Below are positions 24,401 through 34,670 of a stretch of DNA of 64,000 bases, piece by piece. Under the pieces are notes generated by a model that was given only the letters and a program-made list of their open reading frames with translations, did no database searches and was not told the origin of the DNA. The stretch's first letter is position 1. Every line of letters begins with the position of its first letter. Source of the DNA: Anagrus nilaparvatae (lineage: Eukaryota > Arthropoda > Insecta > Hymenoptera > Mymaridae); assembly GCA_022575985.1 (NCBI GenBank), contig JAKSXM010000137.1, forward strand, positions 17,936,001-18,000,000, read 5' to 3'. The translations under genes and the position numbers were made by a program.

Positions 24401-26280
24401 TAACACAAAATCAATGTAACTAATAATTTCAGCACTATAAAAAAAAAAAAATTTCTTTAAAATTAAATAAATGAATCCCTGCTGAGTGATGAACTATGAC
24501 GCTATCTTAAAAAAAGATCAATTTAATGATAATTTTATACTATCTCTTTATTTAAATATTACAATATTCAATTTTTTTTTATCCCAAAAAATATACATAA
24601 AATAACAAAGATTTTATCTTCGACTTCTTTTCTAAATTTTCTATATTTTTATAATAATCGGATTTCACAAAATTTTTTAGTTTCTCATATAGATAAAAAT
24701 TATAGGTGTATATTAATATATCTTAAATTCATAAAGAAAGAGATGAATAGAGAAATAGAATAAAGAATTTAATTTTTCATAAAGAAATACAGGTTTTAAG
24801 ACTACTTGAAAATTAATAGTACCAAGGTCACCTGTTGTTCATTTTTTTGTATAAGTAGAATGATGGCTACTTACAAATCTTTATTAATTATCATTATATT
24901 AATTTTTTTCTCATTTTTTGGTTTATCTGATTAATACATTAATTGTTTAATTTATTCTTATTCTTATAATAATTTTAAATTAATTATCTTAAATTGAAAT
25001 CCTAATTATTAATTTGGTCACTTCTTTAGGTTATTATCACAGCTGATAAGGGAGTTTAAATATTATATTAAAAAAATTGGTTCCTCTCAAAATTAACCAG
25101 CTCTTCGATCACCAATTGGTGATCTATTCATTACATAATATCACAGTTTGTAATATTTAGTAAAAGTATGACCTACATATTAAAATTTTAAAATATTTAA
25201 GAGGATAAAATTCAATAAGTATATTACAATTACTTGTACTTCAAGTTAATCGCATTTATTAGATTATAAATATTAGAAACAATGATAAATAATGAGACTC
25301 TAATACCTTAATAATATTTAACAACATAATTTTTGATCTCATAATGCTATTATATTCTAACGACAAATTCTAAAGAAAATGGGTGTTTTGTTTTTGTTCT
25401 TGCCAACTTCTGGTACATTATTTTAAATTTAAATACCAGGCTTTTTATACAAAGACAATTTAAGTATTTTCTTGTAGTCTGGTTTCTATAAATTAAGGTC
25501 CAATTTTTTGTATTATTTTATAAACACTCTTTTTAAAGTTGGAATCGTTTAAGCAAGGAATTAAAATAACAGTAAACTGCATATTTTTGTTTGTTGCAAG
25601 TGGATTTTTTTTCAGTGTATATTTTAAAAACTTTTTGGGCGAATTTATAATTTTTATTTTACTTTAGATGCCATATAATAAATCTTCGTACTTTAAAAAT
25701 GTTTACATCAGATTTATTCAACAATTTTATAATTCTATGCCCAATTTCATAGCAAAAATACAAAATTAAAATATAATTTTAATACCAGAAATGATAAATA
25801 AATTAAATAATCTGCATGAGAAAAATCTTAAACCCGCACTGAATTTTTAAAAAAGAAGTTAAGCTTGAAAAAAATTATCGCACAATAATAATTTTTCGAA
25901 ATAAACGATAAATATTATTCTTAGCAAAACTAATAACCCTTTTCTTTTTAATAACGTAAAATATATAGAGCAAACATAACCTAAAATAAGTTTGGTCTTA
26001 TAATATCAAAAGCAATACCTTAACCGTATAATATAAAATCAGACGAGATCTTTGTAATCCAACATACGTTTTCCCATGAATATGCATTTAGGAACTTAAT
26101 GCGATTTGACTTACCATCTAAATCATAATATAAATACATATGGAACGTTTCATGTTAACTCATTTTAGATATTTTCTTCTTTTTTTAACAAAATTAATTC
26201 TTTTATATATATTTATAATGCTTGGTTCTTCCACAGATATACCATGTATCCATGGGCTTTATATTGCAAACTAAATACAT
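18482..26280. other. Gene-poor AT-rich region downstream of the P450
   Basis: No coding exon is recognised in nearly 8 kb. TATATA runs occur at 19570-19800. A slightly GC-richer block at 21090-21150 (GGAACGCGATTTGCGTCG) and the block 21780-21860 with repeated CACTCGTGCC stand out. C-rich text at 23435-23520 has repeated CCATTTGACC and CCCCCT. An 18-bp perfect palindrome, GATCACCAATTGGTGATC, sits at 25107-25124. Nothing links these into a gene. Confidence 0.4.
18761..18766 (+). promoter_or_regulatory. Candidate polyadenylation signal of the P450 gene
   Basis: AATAAA lies 280 bases after the stop codon and is the first clear hexamer I noticed downstream. The composition makes chance hexamers common. 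Confidence 0.3.
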
Positions 26281-26545
26281 ACGTTTTAGGACTACTTTTT
26301 TTCCAAAAATTGGGCAACTTTGTGAACTCATAACTCTTTTCAGAACCCACGGGTAAAAAATTTTCTGAAGAAGATTAATATGTTTTGGTCTCGGTAATCT
26401 GTTATCGTTATCGAAGGGGCGATGGCCTCCCCCAGAGCGTAAATTTTGTAAGTTTTTTTAGTAATTTTTGGGAAATTTTACGGTTTTTAGACGTATTTTT
26501 TGGGAATTTGCCCCGCCCCCCAGAAGTGCTTTCTGGATCCACCCC
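26281..26545. repeat. FB1 foldback fragment followed by an unclassified repeat end
   Basis: Positions 26295-26400 match the right arm of the FB1 family (CCAAAAATTGGGCAACTTTGTGAACTCATAACT, then CAGAACCCACGGG and TTTTCTG). It is followed by a block with TTTTTGGGAATTTGCCCCGCC and TCTGGATCCACCCCTGA that looks like a repeat terminus. The left arm is missing. Nothing here codes for protein. Confidence 0.45.
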
Positions 26546-28929
26546 TGACTTGGCTTAGGAATGGGTCCTACAAATTTCTTTGTAAATTTGGAGAATTATT
26601 CAAAAATTAATCAAAATTAAGCAAAAACCGTTTGTAGACCTATTCATCTTAAAAACTACCTATTCTGAACTTTATTTCGAAAATTGCAGAAAATCATGAA
26701 TTCTGATAATTTGGATAATTTTCAAGTTGCAAAACGCCCATGAAAAATATTTGCAGAATCAAGTGTATACACTTAATACGATAACTCTGTTATTTGCTTT
26801 GTACCCTTACAAAATAGCAAAATAAGTGGATTTTTAAATTTTCAATAATTACGTCAAATTTCTACCCCTATAATTTTGAAATACTTTAGCTGATAAAAAA
26901 GTTAGATGTAGTATTTCTAAGAAATGCTCCATATATTATTTTTGTGTACCCCTTCATAAGCACATAAATATATATTTTATTTTAATATTATATACCCTAT
27001 ATTCACACAGTCGTACAATCTGAAATTTTTGTATACTATGCAGTTTAAATCATAATGTATGATTTCATTGTACTTAGGAATATTTTCTAAAATTTTGTTT
27101 TCTAATAGAATGATTTTTCTAAGTGCTCTGTGTTTTGAATAACGAGCAATTCATTCTTCACAAATTTTCCTCAAAATTTAGCGAGAAATTTCGTAATGTA
27201 ATTACTAAATGTATGTAGAATTGACTCAAGTGTAATAGAATTTAGTAATTTTAAGACGAAAATAGTTTTCTGTCAAATTCTTTTTCAAAATACTCTGAAA
27301 AAAATGCTTTAAATTTTAGGATGGCTATTTTTAAACGTAATTTACTGTTTTCGAACAGAAGAGCAAAGCAAGGCAACATTTTTTTAACAAGTAGTGCAAA
27401 ATTTAAACAGCACAACTTGCCAAGATTATTAACAATTGCCCCAATTCTCGTAGTTTGAAACAATATAATTAAAAACTAGTTCTTCATTTTTTTTAATTAA
27501 GCATTAAAAAAAAAACAAAATTACCTAAATACTAATTTTTTCTTTTTAATTTCTTACCTGTTACCAGTACGTTATTAAAAAAAAAAACAACAAACAAACA
27601 AACCAAAAAAAGTAAAAAAAAAAAATAACAAAAAAAAAATCAAAACAAAAAATGATTTCTATAACCATATTATGACATCAAAGGACCATAACAACAACAT
27701 AATGTAGGTATATATTTAAAAAAAATGTCCACGGTCATCTTATATGGACGCATATTTTCGATCCTTATTATAGGGGTCCACGACCCACACATTAAAATAT
27801 GTATGTTTTTGCCTCCGGAAGTTCTTGCACCTGTTGTATTATACCAGATTAAAAAAAAAGTGTATACAGCACGCGAGATGTACAAAAAAATTTCTCAATG
27901 GTCACTTACCCATAATATAAAGTATATACTACAGTCCCTTGATTTTTTTTTTATACCGCGGGGAGGATTGAAAAATCAGGTTAATATACCAATTGACCCC
28001 TCAAGCCTTTTTTTTATACAGTAATATTATGAGGGCTTTTTTTGTAAATACATATATGTATACATATTTGGCGCCTACTGTGTCGAACCGAACCTGTCCT
28101 ATATGGATCGTAGTTTAAAAAAATAAAAATAAAAAAAAAGAAATGATGAGAAACGCAGAGAGGGATAAAAAAAAATCAGGTCCGGCACGCGACTCGAAAG
28201 CGGCAAAATTATGTGTATGTTGAATTTCTTACGCAAGTATGCTATACAGCTCTCTCGTCACCAACAGAGAAGAGTGACAAAAAGGCAAACGATCAAAAAA
28301 ACTAGAAGACTTTTTTTTTATATTATACTATAATTTATGCGTAGTTTTAAGATTTATAATGGGTTTTGATTGAAGAATGAATGCAAAAAAATTTCTGTAT
28401 AAATATTTGCACTTTTAAAATGCATTTTTTGAAAGCAACTCAAGTTTTTTTAGCAATTTTTTTGCTCTCAAGTATTTGATATATTTGTCATGCATTTAAT
28501 TAACGTATTGGTTTTTAAAAGTTCTTTTTATTTACAAATTGAATTTTCGCAATAAAAAGTTTGCTTAACAAATTTTTATAACAGTTGCGACAGTTTGGCT
28601 ATTCCGACTTTTTACAATTTGTGTCTGCCAAAAAGCTCAAATTTTTGAATCCAGAAATTGCTAAATTGCTCTTCTGAAAAGTTTTGTTCGACTCCTTCTG
28701 TGTAAGTGAGTCCTTTACCAAATAACCCTTTTTATGAACATATTCCATGTCTAAAGCTCAAAAATAATATGCATTTTGAAGAAAATTCATATTTTCTCGA
28801 GGGTTTTCTGTAACAGCAGCGACCTTAAAGACTAAAAAACGAATATTCTACTTAAAATAAAATAACGGAAAATTTCTGTCATTACTAATTAAACCAAAAA
28901 TCTATTAAAGAAACAAACAGTATGTTACG
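26546..28929. other. Non-coding stretch with no recognised gene
   Basis: Poly-A-rich text at 27480-27660 is followed by a stretch at 27720-28020 open on both strands but without protein-like composition. A more GC-rich patch at 28060-28300 (TCGAACCGAACC, GGCACGCGACTCGAAAGCGG) is present. No splice-supported exon is evident. Confidence 0.35.
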
Positions 28930-29262
28930 ATCTCGTGATCAGAAAATTAAGAAACAGCCCAAAAAACAAGTCAATTACGATCTGTGGCTTGGCATGGTAA
29001 ACTACAATTTAGGGCATTCTTTTTTTTTATGGACAAGGGTTGCATACGATTTTGCTTTATCCATAGCACAAATTCATTTTTTTCAAACTGCTCAGTGGTT
29101 TCTGATTATACCACTCAAATACCAGAAGTAATATCTAACATTTAATTCACTTAGAGAGGAAAAAATACCTTGAATCTGATATTTCTAAATTCATGTTTAT
29201 AATTTGTAACACAGAAGGTTTGCTTCGCTCTACCCATTTTAAATATCGGCTAGTAAAGTACG
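28930..29262. repeat. Diverged copy of the two-hairpin repeat joined to a GGTAGAGCGAAGC end
   Basis: On the plus strand, GGCATGGTAAACTACAATTTAGGGCATTCT corresponds to the reverse complement of the second hairpin seen at 33.96 and 60.68 kb, and TTGCATACGATTTTGCTT to the linker. Further right, GGTTTGCTTCGCTCTACCC (29218-29236) is the reverse complement of the sequence at 5480-5494. The copy is old, and its hairpins are only partly preserved. Confidence 0.45.
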
Positions 29263-29866
29263 GATACATTCAAAGAATTATTTAATAATCAATAAATTAA
29301 TACATAATAAAAGAATTGTAGACATTTTTTTTTAGTTATTCCTTATCAAGGACATTAAAAAATTATAATTCTTTATAAACGGTTGAATAAAAACCGAATA
29401 CAAACTTAAATACATACTTGAATGAGCAGAAAAATAGCATATTAAAATAATTATTAATTTTTTTTATATATTTACGTATTATATACTATAAAAAAAAAGT
29501 TATTTTTTTATCTAATTTAATAAATCAAAAAAATTTATTGTGTGTGTATAGTTTTTGCGTGATTATAAATATTTTAATTTTTTAATTTATTTCCTTATTG
29601 AATATTTCGTTATATGCCAAGTATTTAAAAAAAAAAAACTTGAAATATAATTAACATAATACCTAAATATTTAAATAAATATAATTGATTTATGTATATA
29701 ATTACTGAAATATTAGTCTGGAACTTACTTTAAGAAAGTCGCTTTCATTCAAAATTATTATAGGTGCTAAAAGGTTCTATACTCAGAAATAAAAAGAACT
29801 AATAACCTAATAAACTATAAACTTCTAAGTAACAGAAAAAAGTTATTTTTCGGGTCAGTAGTTCGA

Positions 29867-30155
29867 GAACAGGTATTCTACGTCCGCAGCGAGGTCAGAA
29901 AAGACGTATTTTTCGCCACTGACGAAGAAAAATCATTATATATGTCCCTTACCCATATAAAAAGAAAATTTTAGCTCACCACCCTTGGCTTCATCTGTAA
30001 GGCTATGTGCAATTTGGAACATTCTGTAATGTTTTTTGTTAGTTGTCAAAGAGTATATTGTATTTCTCGTCAATTAGCGCGATTGCAAAAAGTAAATTAC
30101 GACTCTTGATTCCAAAAGTAAAGAATGGCTCAAATTATACGTAAATTAAGATTTG
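29867..30155. repeat. Diverged copies of the two-hairpin repeat
   Basis: The left part (29867-30015) matches the family order: TACGTCCGCAGCG, AAAGACGTATTTTTCGCCACTGACG, then ATGTCCCTTACCCATA, then CCACCCTTGGCTTCATCTGTAAGG and TGCAATTTGGAACATTCTG. A second partial match in the opposite orientation (30085-30155) has GTAAATTACGACTC, AAAGAATGGCTC and GTAAATTAAGATTTGGGGC. Hairpin pairing is largely lost. Confidence 0.45.
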
Positions 30156-31253
30156 GGGCATTATTTTTTTGCAGCCAAATTCACGAAACGTACTTATAAA
30201 TTTACCAAAAATAAAATAATTTAAATGTGCATATATTTAAATTTGCAATTTTTTTCGAAAATTTACTAATTTTTTGCAAATAAACATTAAGTGATAAGAT
30301 TCTGCATTCTGAAAATGTATAATTTCTTATGAACTTGGGCAATTTTTCTACATTTTTTATTCAAAATAGTATTTAATTTTTTACTAAATCCTACTAATCT
30401 ACTTAAATTTTGGTCTATTTGGTTAAGGAAACATTACACCCCCTAAAGCCCCTCCCTATTTCACTCAACTCCTGTTTTTATCTCATAAAATCAATGATTA
30501 AGATTAATTTTACCACATAAATTTTAATTTCTATCACACGATTTTTAATTTGAAAGTATATGAACAGTTACTCGATATTTTTAAATATCCAAAATTTTCT
30601 AATAATAAAAATTTCTAAATATATAAATTTAAAAAATTTTAACAACTAGTATCATTAATTTATCTTATACTATATTGATTACGTAATAATATAATTTTAA
30701 TATGATAAATCTTACTTTCTAAAAAATAAAAACTTGTTTTTTTTTTTTTTTAATAATTCTTTCAAAAAATTTTTAATCATAAAAAACTGTTTATTAATAA
30801 AATTTCATAGACTTATGTGAAATAATATAGACAAACATGTAAAATACGTCAAATCAATAAAAATCAATTATTTTCTTTTTCAATGATCACAAGGATATAA
30901 TATAATATTACATTTTTTTTTTTTTTATCTGCATTTACAATTTATGGATTTAAAAACCCGTGAAAAAAACATACTACTACTACAGCTATACGTTTTTTTT
31001 GTCGGGAGCAAGTTTTATATTAATAAGCTCATATTTTTTTAAGTATAATTCAGTGATGATTTTTTAAATACGATGACGAATAGTCAAAATCTTTTTGCAT
31101 TTTTTTAAGCCGACACTTTGTGGGGTTTTTTGTTTGTTTGTATTTTGGTATTTTAGTAAATCACTGGCTTCAATGACATCAGATCGCAAAAGACAAAATC
31201 GCGCTATTATATCTTTTCATCATTTCGTTTATGATTATCCGCTTTAGTTTTTT
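30156..31253. other. AT-rich non-coding DNA
   Basis: Homopolymer-rich sequence without open frames of protein character. No element boundary was found. Confidence 0.35.
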
Positions 31254-31768
31254 GTGTAGGCCTGAACCCCTTTGTCGTAGACAGATTTTTTTGATAATAG
31301 GTCAATAAAATTTTTTAATGAAAATTTATTTTTTAGGTCACAGAATATGAATATCTATTTAAAAGCGGCCCAGTTGCCCGCAATAGGAATTTTGAGGGAT
31401 TTTTATCTGTTAGTTATGTTTTTTGGGTCTCTGAACGCGAATATGGTATATATTTTTACCCAAAACGATTCAATTGCCCATAAAAAACAACTAAGTATTT
31501 TTTGGTTTGCTTAGATATTTTCTTTTGAGAGTCACCAGAGACTTTTAAATAAAAACAGATACTATGTTCAGGGAACCAAAAAACATATTAAACAGATAAA
31601 AATGTTTAAAAAAACGCAAAAATTAACCTCAAAAATCTTATTTTTTGCAAATTGGACCATTTTTGGTACAATCAGACTTAATATTCGCATCGAAAAAAAT
31701 GTAAATACTCATTGAAAAATTTTGTTGACCTAAAAAAAAGTCTGCGAAATAGGGATACAGGCCTACAC
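31254..31768. mobile_element. Foldback element with GTGTAGGCCTG ends
   Basis: The left end GTGTAGGCCTGAACCCC is matched by the reverse complement of the right end, GTGTAGGCCTGTATCCC. Further inward, GTAGACAGATTTTTTTG pairs with a CGCAGACTTTTTTTTAG counterpart, and AGGTCAATAAAATTTTTTAATGA with AGGTCAACAAAATTTTTTCAATGA. Central blocks with GGTCTCTGAAC against GTTCAGGGAACC are also mirrored. The element is 515 bp with no coding capacity and is most likely a non-autonomous foldback or MITE-type element. Confidence 0.65.
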
Positions 31769-31904
31769 TGTATTGTATATCATAAATTATATTATCAATT
31801 TTATTAGGTTAATGTTTATTAATTATTTTTATTTATTGACGATAGAGATTTTTTATAAAAAAAGAGACGAAACAACATTTTTTCAAACTTAATAGGGGAC
31901 AAGC

Positions 31905-32075
31905 CCCCTGCACACTGAAGCGCACCAACCCCTTTAGAATCATATTTCGTATTTATAGACGCAGTAAAACTGGCTCAATTCATTAATAAAAACAGTTATA
32001 CCGTAACATGTAGATTGCAAATAATGAACTTTTTCCATAATTTTAATAATCCATCATTATTTTTATTTTTAAGAA
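31905..32075. repeat. Dispersed direct repeat, copy 1 (second copy at 34.1 kb)
   Basis: The sequence runs through GCACACTGAAGCGC, ACCCCTTTAGAATCATATTTC, CAGTAAAACTGGCTCAATTCAT and AACAATGAACTTTTTCCATAATTTTAATAA-like text. The same order is found at 34075-34225 with moderate divergence. It is not an inverted repeat. The family is unknown. Confidence 0.55.
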
Positions 32076-33415
32076 AAAATTTTTTAATATTGCATCTAAA
32101 TGCAAATTTTGATTACTGTACCTCAGTGCTACGCAACTCGTAACAAAATTAGCGCGACCAATCAGAACACGAATAGATTAGACAAAAAATTATATCTTGA
32201 GTTTTTTAGAGATAGATAATTTTTTATTAATAATGTAAATAAAGATAATAGAATGAAGATTTATTAAAAAAGCAAATATTATTTGAAGTCAGTTTTTATT
32301 AAAAAATTTAATTTTTTTGTCAAAAATAATTTCTTTGATGCCAGATAAAGATAAAATTTGAAAGACAATAGAAAAGACTAGACAGAAAATAAACCTTTTT
32401 TTTTCTAAAATAAAGTTTTTTAAAAGTATCTATTTTAAAATTGTTATGACCTAATTACTTATTTAAAAATCAGGAGAAAAAATAAATAAATTCAGATAGC
32501 CACACTAATTTTTAAATTTTTATTAATAAAATAAATAATACGTAATACAAAAAATTTTTTTTTTTATCTAATCATTAAATTGGACTATAATATGACGAAA
32601 TTTCTACAAAAGAAGGCGTTCTCCTACGAAATATGTGTGTGAACAGAGATAAGAACAATTTGTTTAAAAAAATATTATTATTTTGAGTAGTCTATTTTTT
32701 TTATTTACTTTTTTTTGACGCTGCTTAAAAAAAATATGTATTAAAAAGAAAGTTTTAATTCCCATGACAGAATTTAATAATACACAGGTGTATTAGATAT
32801 CATAAAAATATAGCATAAAAAATTTTTTTTTGGAACTCACAAAAATAACATTAAGTAAGAATGAAAGTGAAAATATAGGTCGTTTTTTTTAAATAAAATA
32901 TTTTTTAAAATAAAAAAAGGATATCCTGTTTATTGAATAATAAAATTTATAAAAATTTTATAGGGTTGAAAAACAATTAAAGATTGACAATTAAATAGAT
33001 TTTTTTTTTAATTAAATGTGCATTTTTTAAAGATAAATATTTGTGCAGTGAGAAAAATTACTAAAATTTTTCAAGCTTACTTAGTATTGACTGATACATT
33101 ATTTCGATGTGTCTGTTTAATCATAATACTTTCTCCCAAAATGAGTTACAAAATTTTTATTTACTTCAAGTTATTACATAATTTAAAAACTAATTTAAAT
33201 ATGTATGGTATACATTACAATTTTATTATTATATTTATTAATTAGCATTTAACTTTGAATAATAAAATAATTAACATACGTTTATTATTACATAATTTTT
33301 ATTTTATTATACTCACAAGTACTTGAAAAAATTCATTTATATTATTCAATACAAGTATTGTTTGCCTTTGTTTTCGGTTATTTAAAATTCTAAATTTATA
33401 CCAAAGATCTTTTTA

Positions 33416-33622
33416 TTACCCATTTTTTCTTTGGCTATCCAGGAGGTAATGGAATGTTTCAACGTATAATATTGTAAAGTACTTATAGTTACAAGGGTAG
33501 CTTATTTGCATACAAAAAATATTGTTCCATAATCTAGCTGTGGCTCTACCATAGTTATTTTTACAACTAGGCCAGTTAACTTTTTGATTACTATTTACTG
33601 TTTTTTTTGCCATCAATCTCAA
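33416..33622 (-). other. Short open frame of unclear status, probably not a gene
   Basis: This 68-codon minus-strand frame has more mixed composition than most open frames in the region (it contains NWPSCKNNYGRATARLW). No family was recognised, no splice-linked neighbour was found, and it lies among repeats. It could be a fragment of a mobile-element protein or chance. Confidence 0.12.
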
Positions 33623-33844
33623 TTTTTTGGGTCCAAAGGATGTTCTAAGAAAGTAGCACCTTTAAATTAGCAGAAATGTTTCTTTTTAGGGGATGTTTCT
33701 AACAATTTTCCCAAAAAATAACTAGTTTTTGATTATTATTTAGGTTTTTTGGTCGCTAAGTACGAATTTTCGGGTCCCGGAGGCTAAAAATGAATTTTTA
33801 GCATTCTCGAATTTATTGAAACAACCTTGAAATATTATTTTTTG

Positions 33845-34048
33845 TACTGCCGCCCGAAAGTACGTATTTCCCGGACGCTGCGCGTCCGGCAAAGACTTAT
33901 TTTCTCGCCACAGTCGCAAAAAAATTTTGTACAATCCTCGGCCATAAACAAAGAATGACCCAAATCGCAGTTTACCATCCTCGGCTTCGCCTCGGAAGGT
34001 AATTTACGTGCGATTTGGGCCATTCTTTATTTTTCTGGCCTAGGACCA
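33845..34048. repeat. Two-hairpin repeat, well preserved copy
   Basis: Hairpin one (about 33850-33925) includes GTACGTATTTCCCGGACGC-tgc-GCGTCCGG and the outer pairing of CGAAA/GTCGC-type flanks with TTTTCTCGCC. Hairpin two (33960-34018) pairs CCAAATCGCA with TGCGATTTGG and TTACC with GGTAA, and ends in a GGCTTCGCC tip. A linker with AATCCTCGGCCATAAACAAAG lies between them, and TATACTA follows the second hairpin. The copy at 60555-60755 is very similar in the same orientation. Both minus strands start an identical short open frame (MAQIARKLPSEAKPRM), but this reflects shared DNA rather than a gene. It may be a non-autonomous mobile repeat with selected secondary structure. Confidence 0.7.
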
Positions 34049-34074
34049 TAATATACTATTTTTTAAACTAGGGA

Positions 34075-34225
34075 GAAAGCACTCCACACGCTAATGCGCG
34101 CGAATCCCCTCAGAGCATATTTCATCTTTAATAGCAATAAAACTGTGGCTTAATTCATAAATATAAACAATTGCAAACAATGAACTTTTTTCATAATTTT
34201 AATAAACCATTGTTATTTTTATTTT
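34075..34225. repeat. Dispersed direct repeat, copy 2
   Basis: Second copy of the repeat at 31905-32075, in the same orientation. It carries CACGCTAATGCGCGC, CCCCTCAGAGCATATTTC, AATAAAACTGTGGCTTAATTCAT and AACAATGAACTTTTTTCATAATTTTAATAA-like text. It lies directly after the two-hairpin repeat. Confidence 0.55.
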
Positions 34226-34251
34226 CAAAATGTATCTCAAGAAAAAAATAT

Positions 34252-34670
34252 TTATCTAGGTTTTTGTGCTCTCTGACTAGGTGAACCTTATTAATATAAG
34301 TTTTTAACTGTTTTAAACCTTTTTCGGTACCGAACAGCAAAAAATTAAAAAAAAAAAAAAATTTGATATTTTTCCATACATACCCCTTTCGATTTTGGGC
34401 AAAATAAAAATTGTCAAGAAAATCAAGTTCCCCTGTTTCATTAGCACTTTTTTTATTAGAAAACTTGGTTTATAATGAATTTTAACCGATTCAAATGGTT
34501 TTAAGCGAATAAAGCCAAAATTTCTAAAAATCCAAAAATTTTAAAACTCACTAAAATCCTTTTACATCAGGTTGTTTGGGCTCTCTGACCCGGTGAACCA
34601 TATTGATTTAAGTTTTTCACTAATTCTGATCTTTTTCAGTACAAAACAAGAAAAAATTTGAAGAAAAAAA
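34252..34670. repeat. Pair of direct repeats about 310 bp apart
   Basis: A block of about 100 bp at 34252-34360 (GTGCTCTCTGACTAGGTGAACC, AATATAAGTTTTTAACT, CCTTTTTCGGTACCGAACA) is repeated at 34562-34670 (GGGCTCTCTGACCCGGTGAACC, GATTTAAGTTTTTCACT, TCTTTTTCAGTACAAAACA). The spacing and similarity suggest a diverged tandem duplication of a unit of about 310 bp. Non-coding. Confidence 0.6.

Noticed and set aside
27670..28024. Open frames on both strands at the same place as a possible gene.
   Set aside because: Neither has protein-like composition or splice-linked partners. Bidirectional openness is explained by local base composition.
33835..34023. Matching minus-strand frames at 33.8 and 60.6 kb, both beginning MAQIARKLPSEAKPRM, as a conserved small protein family.
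   Set aside because: The identity follows from the hairpin arms being identical DNA. The frames diverge and end differently once outside the hairpin, and the 40.4-kb copy has no such frame.
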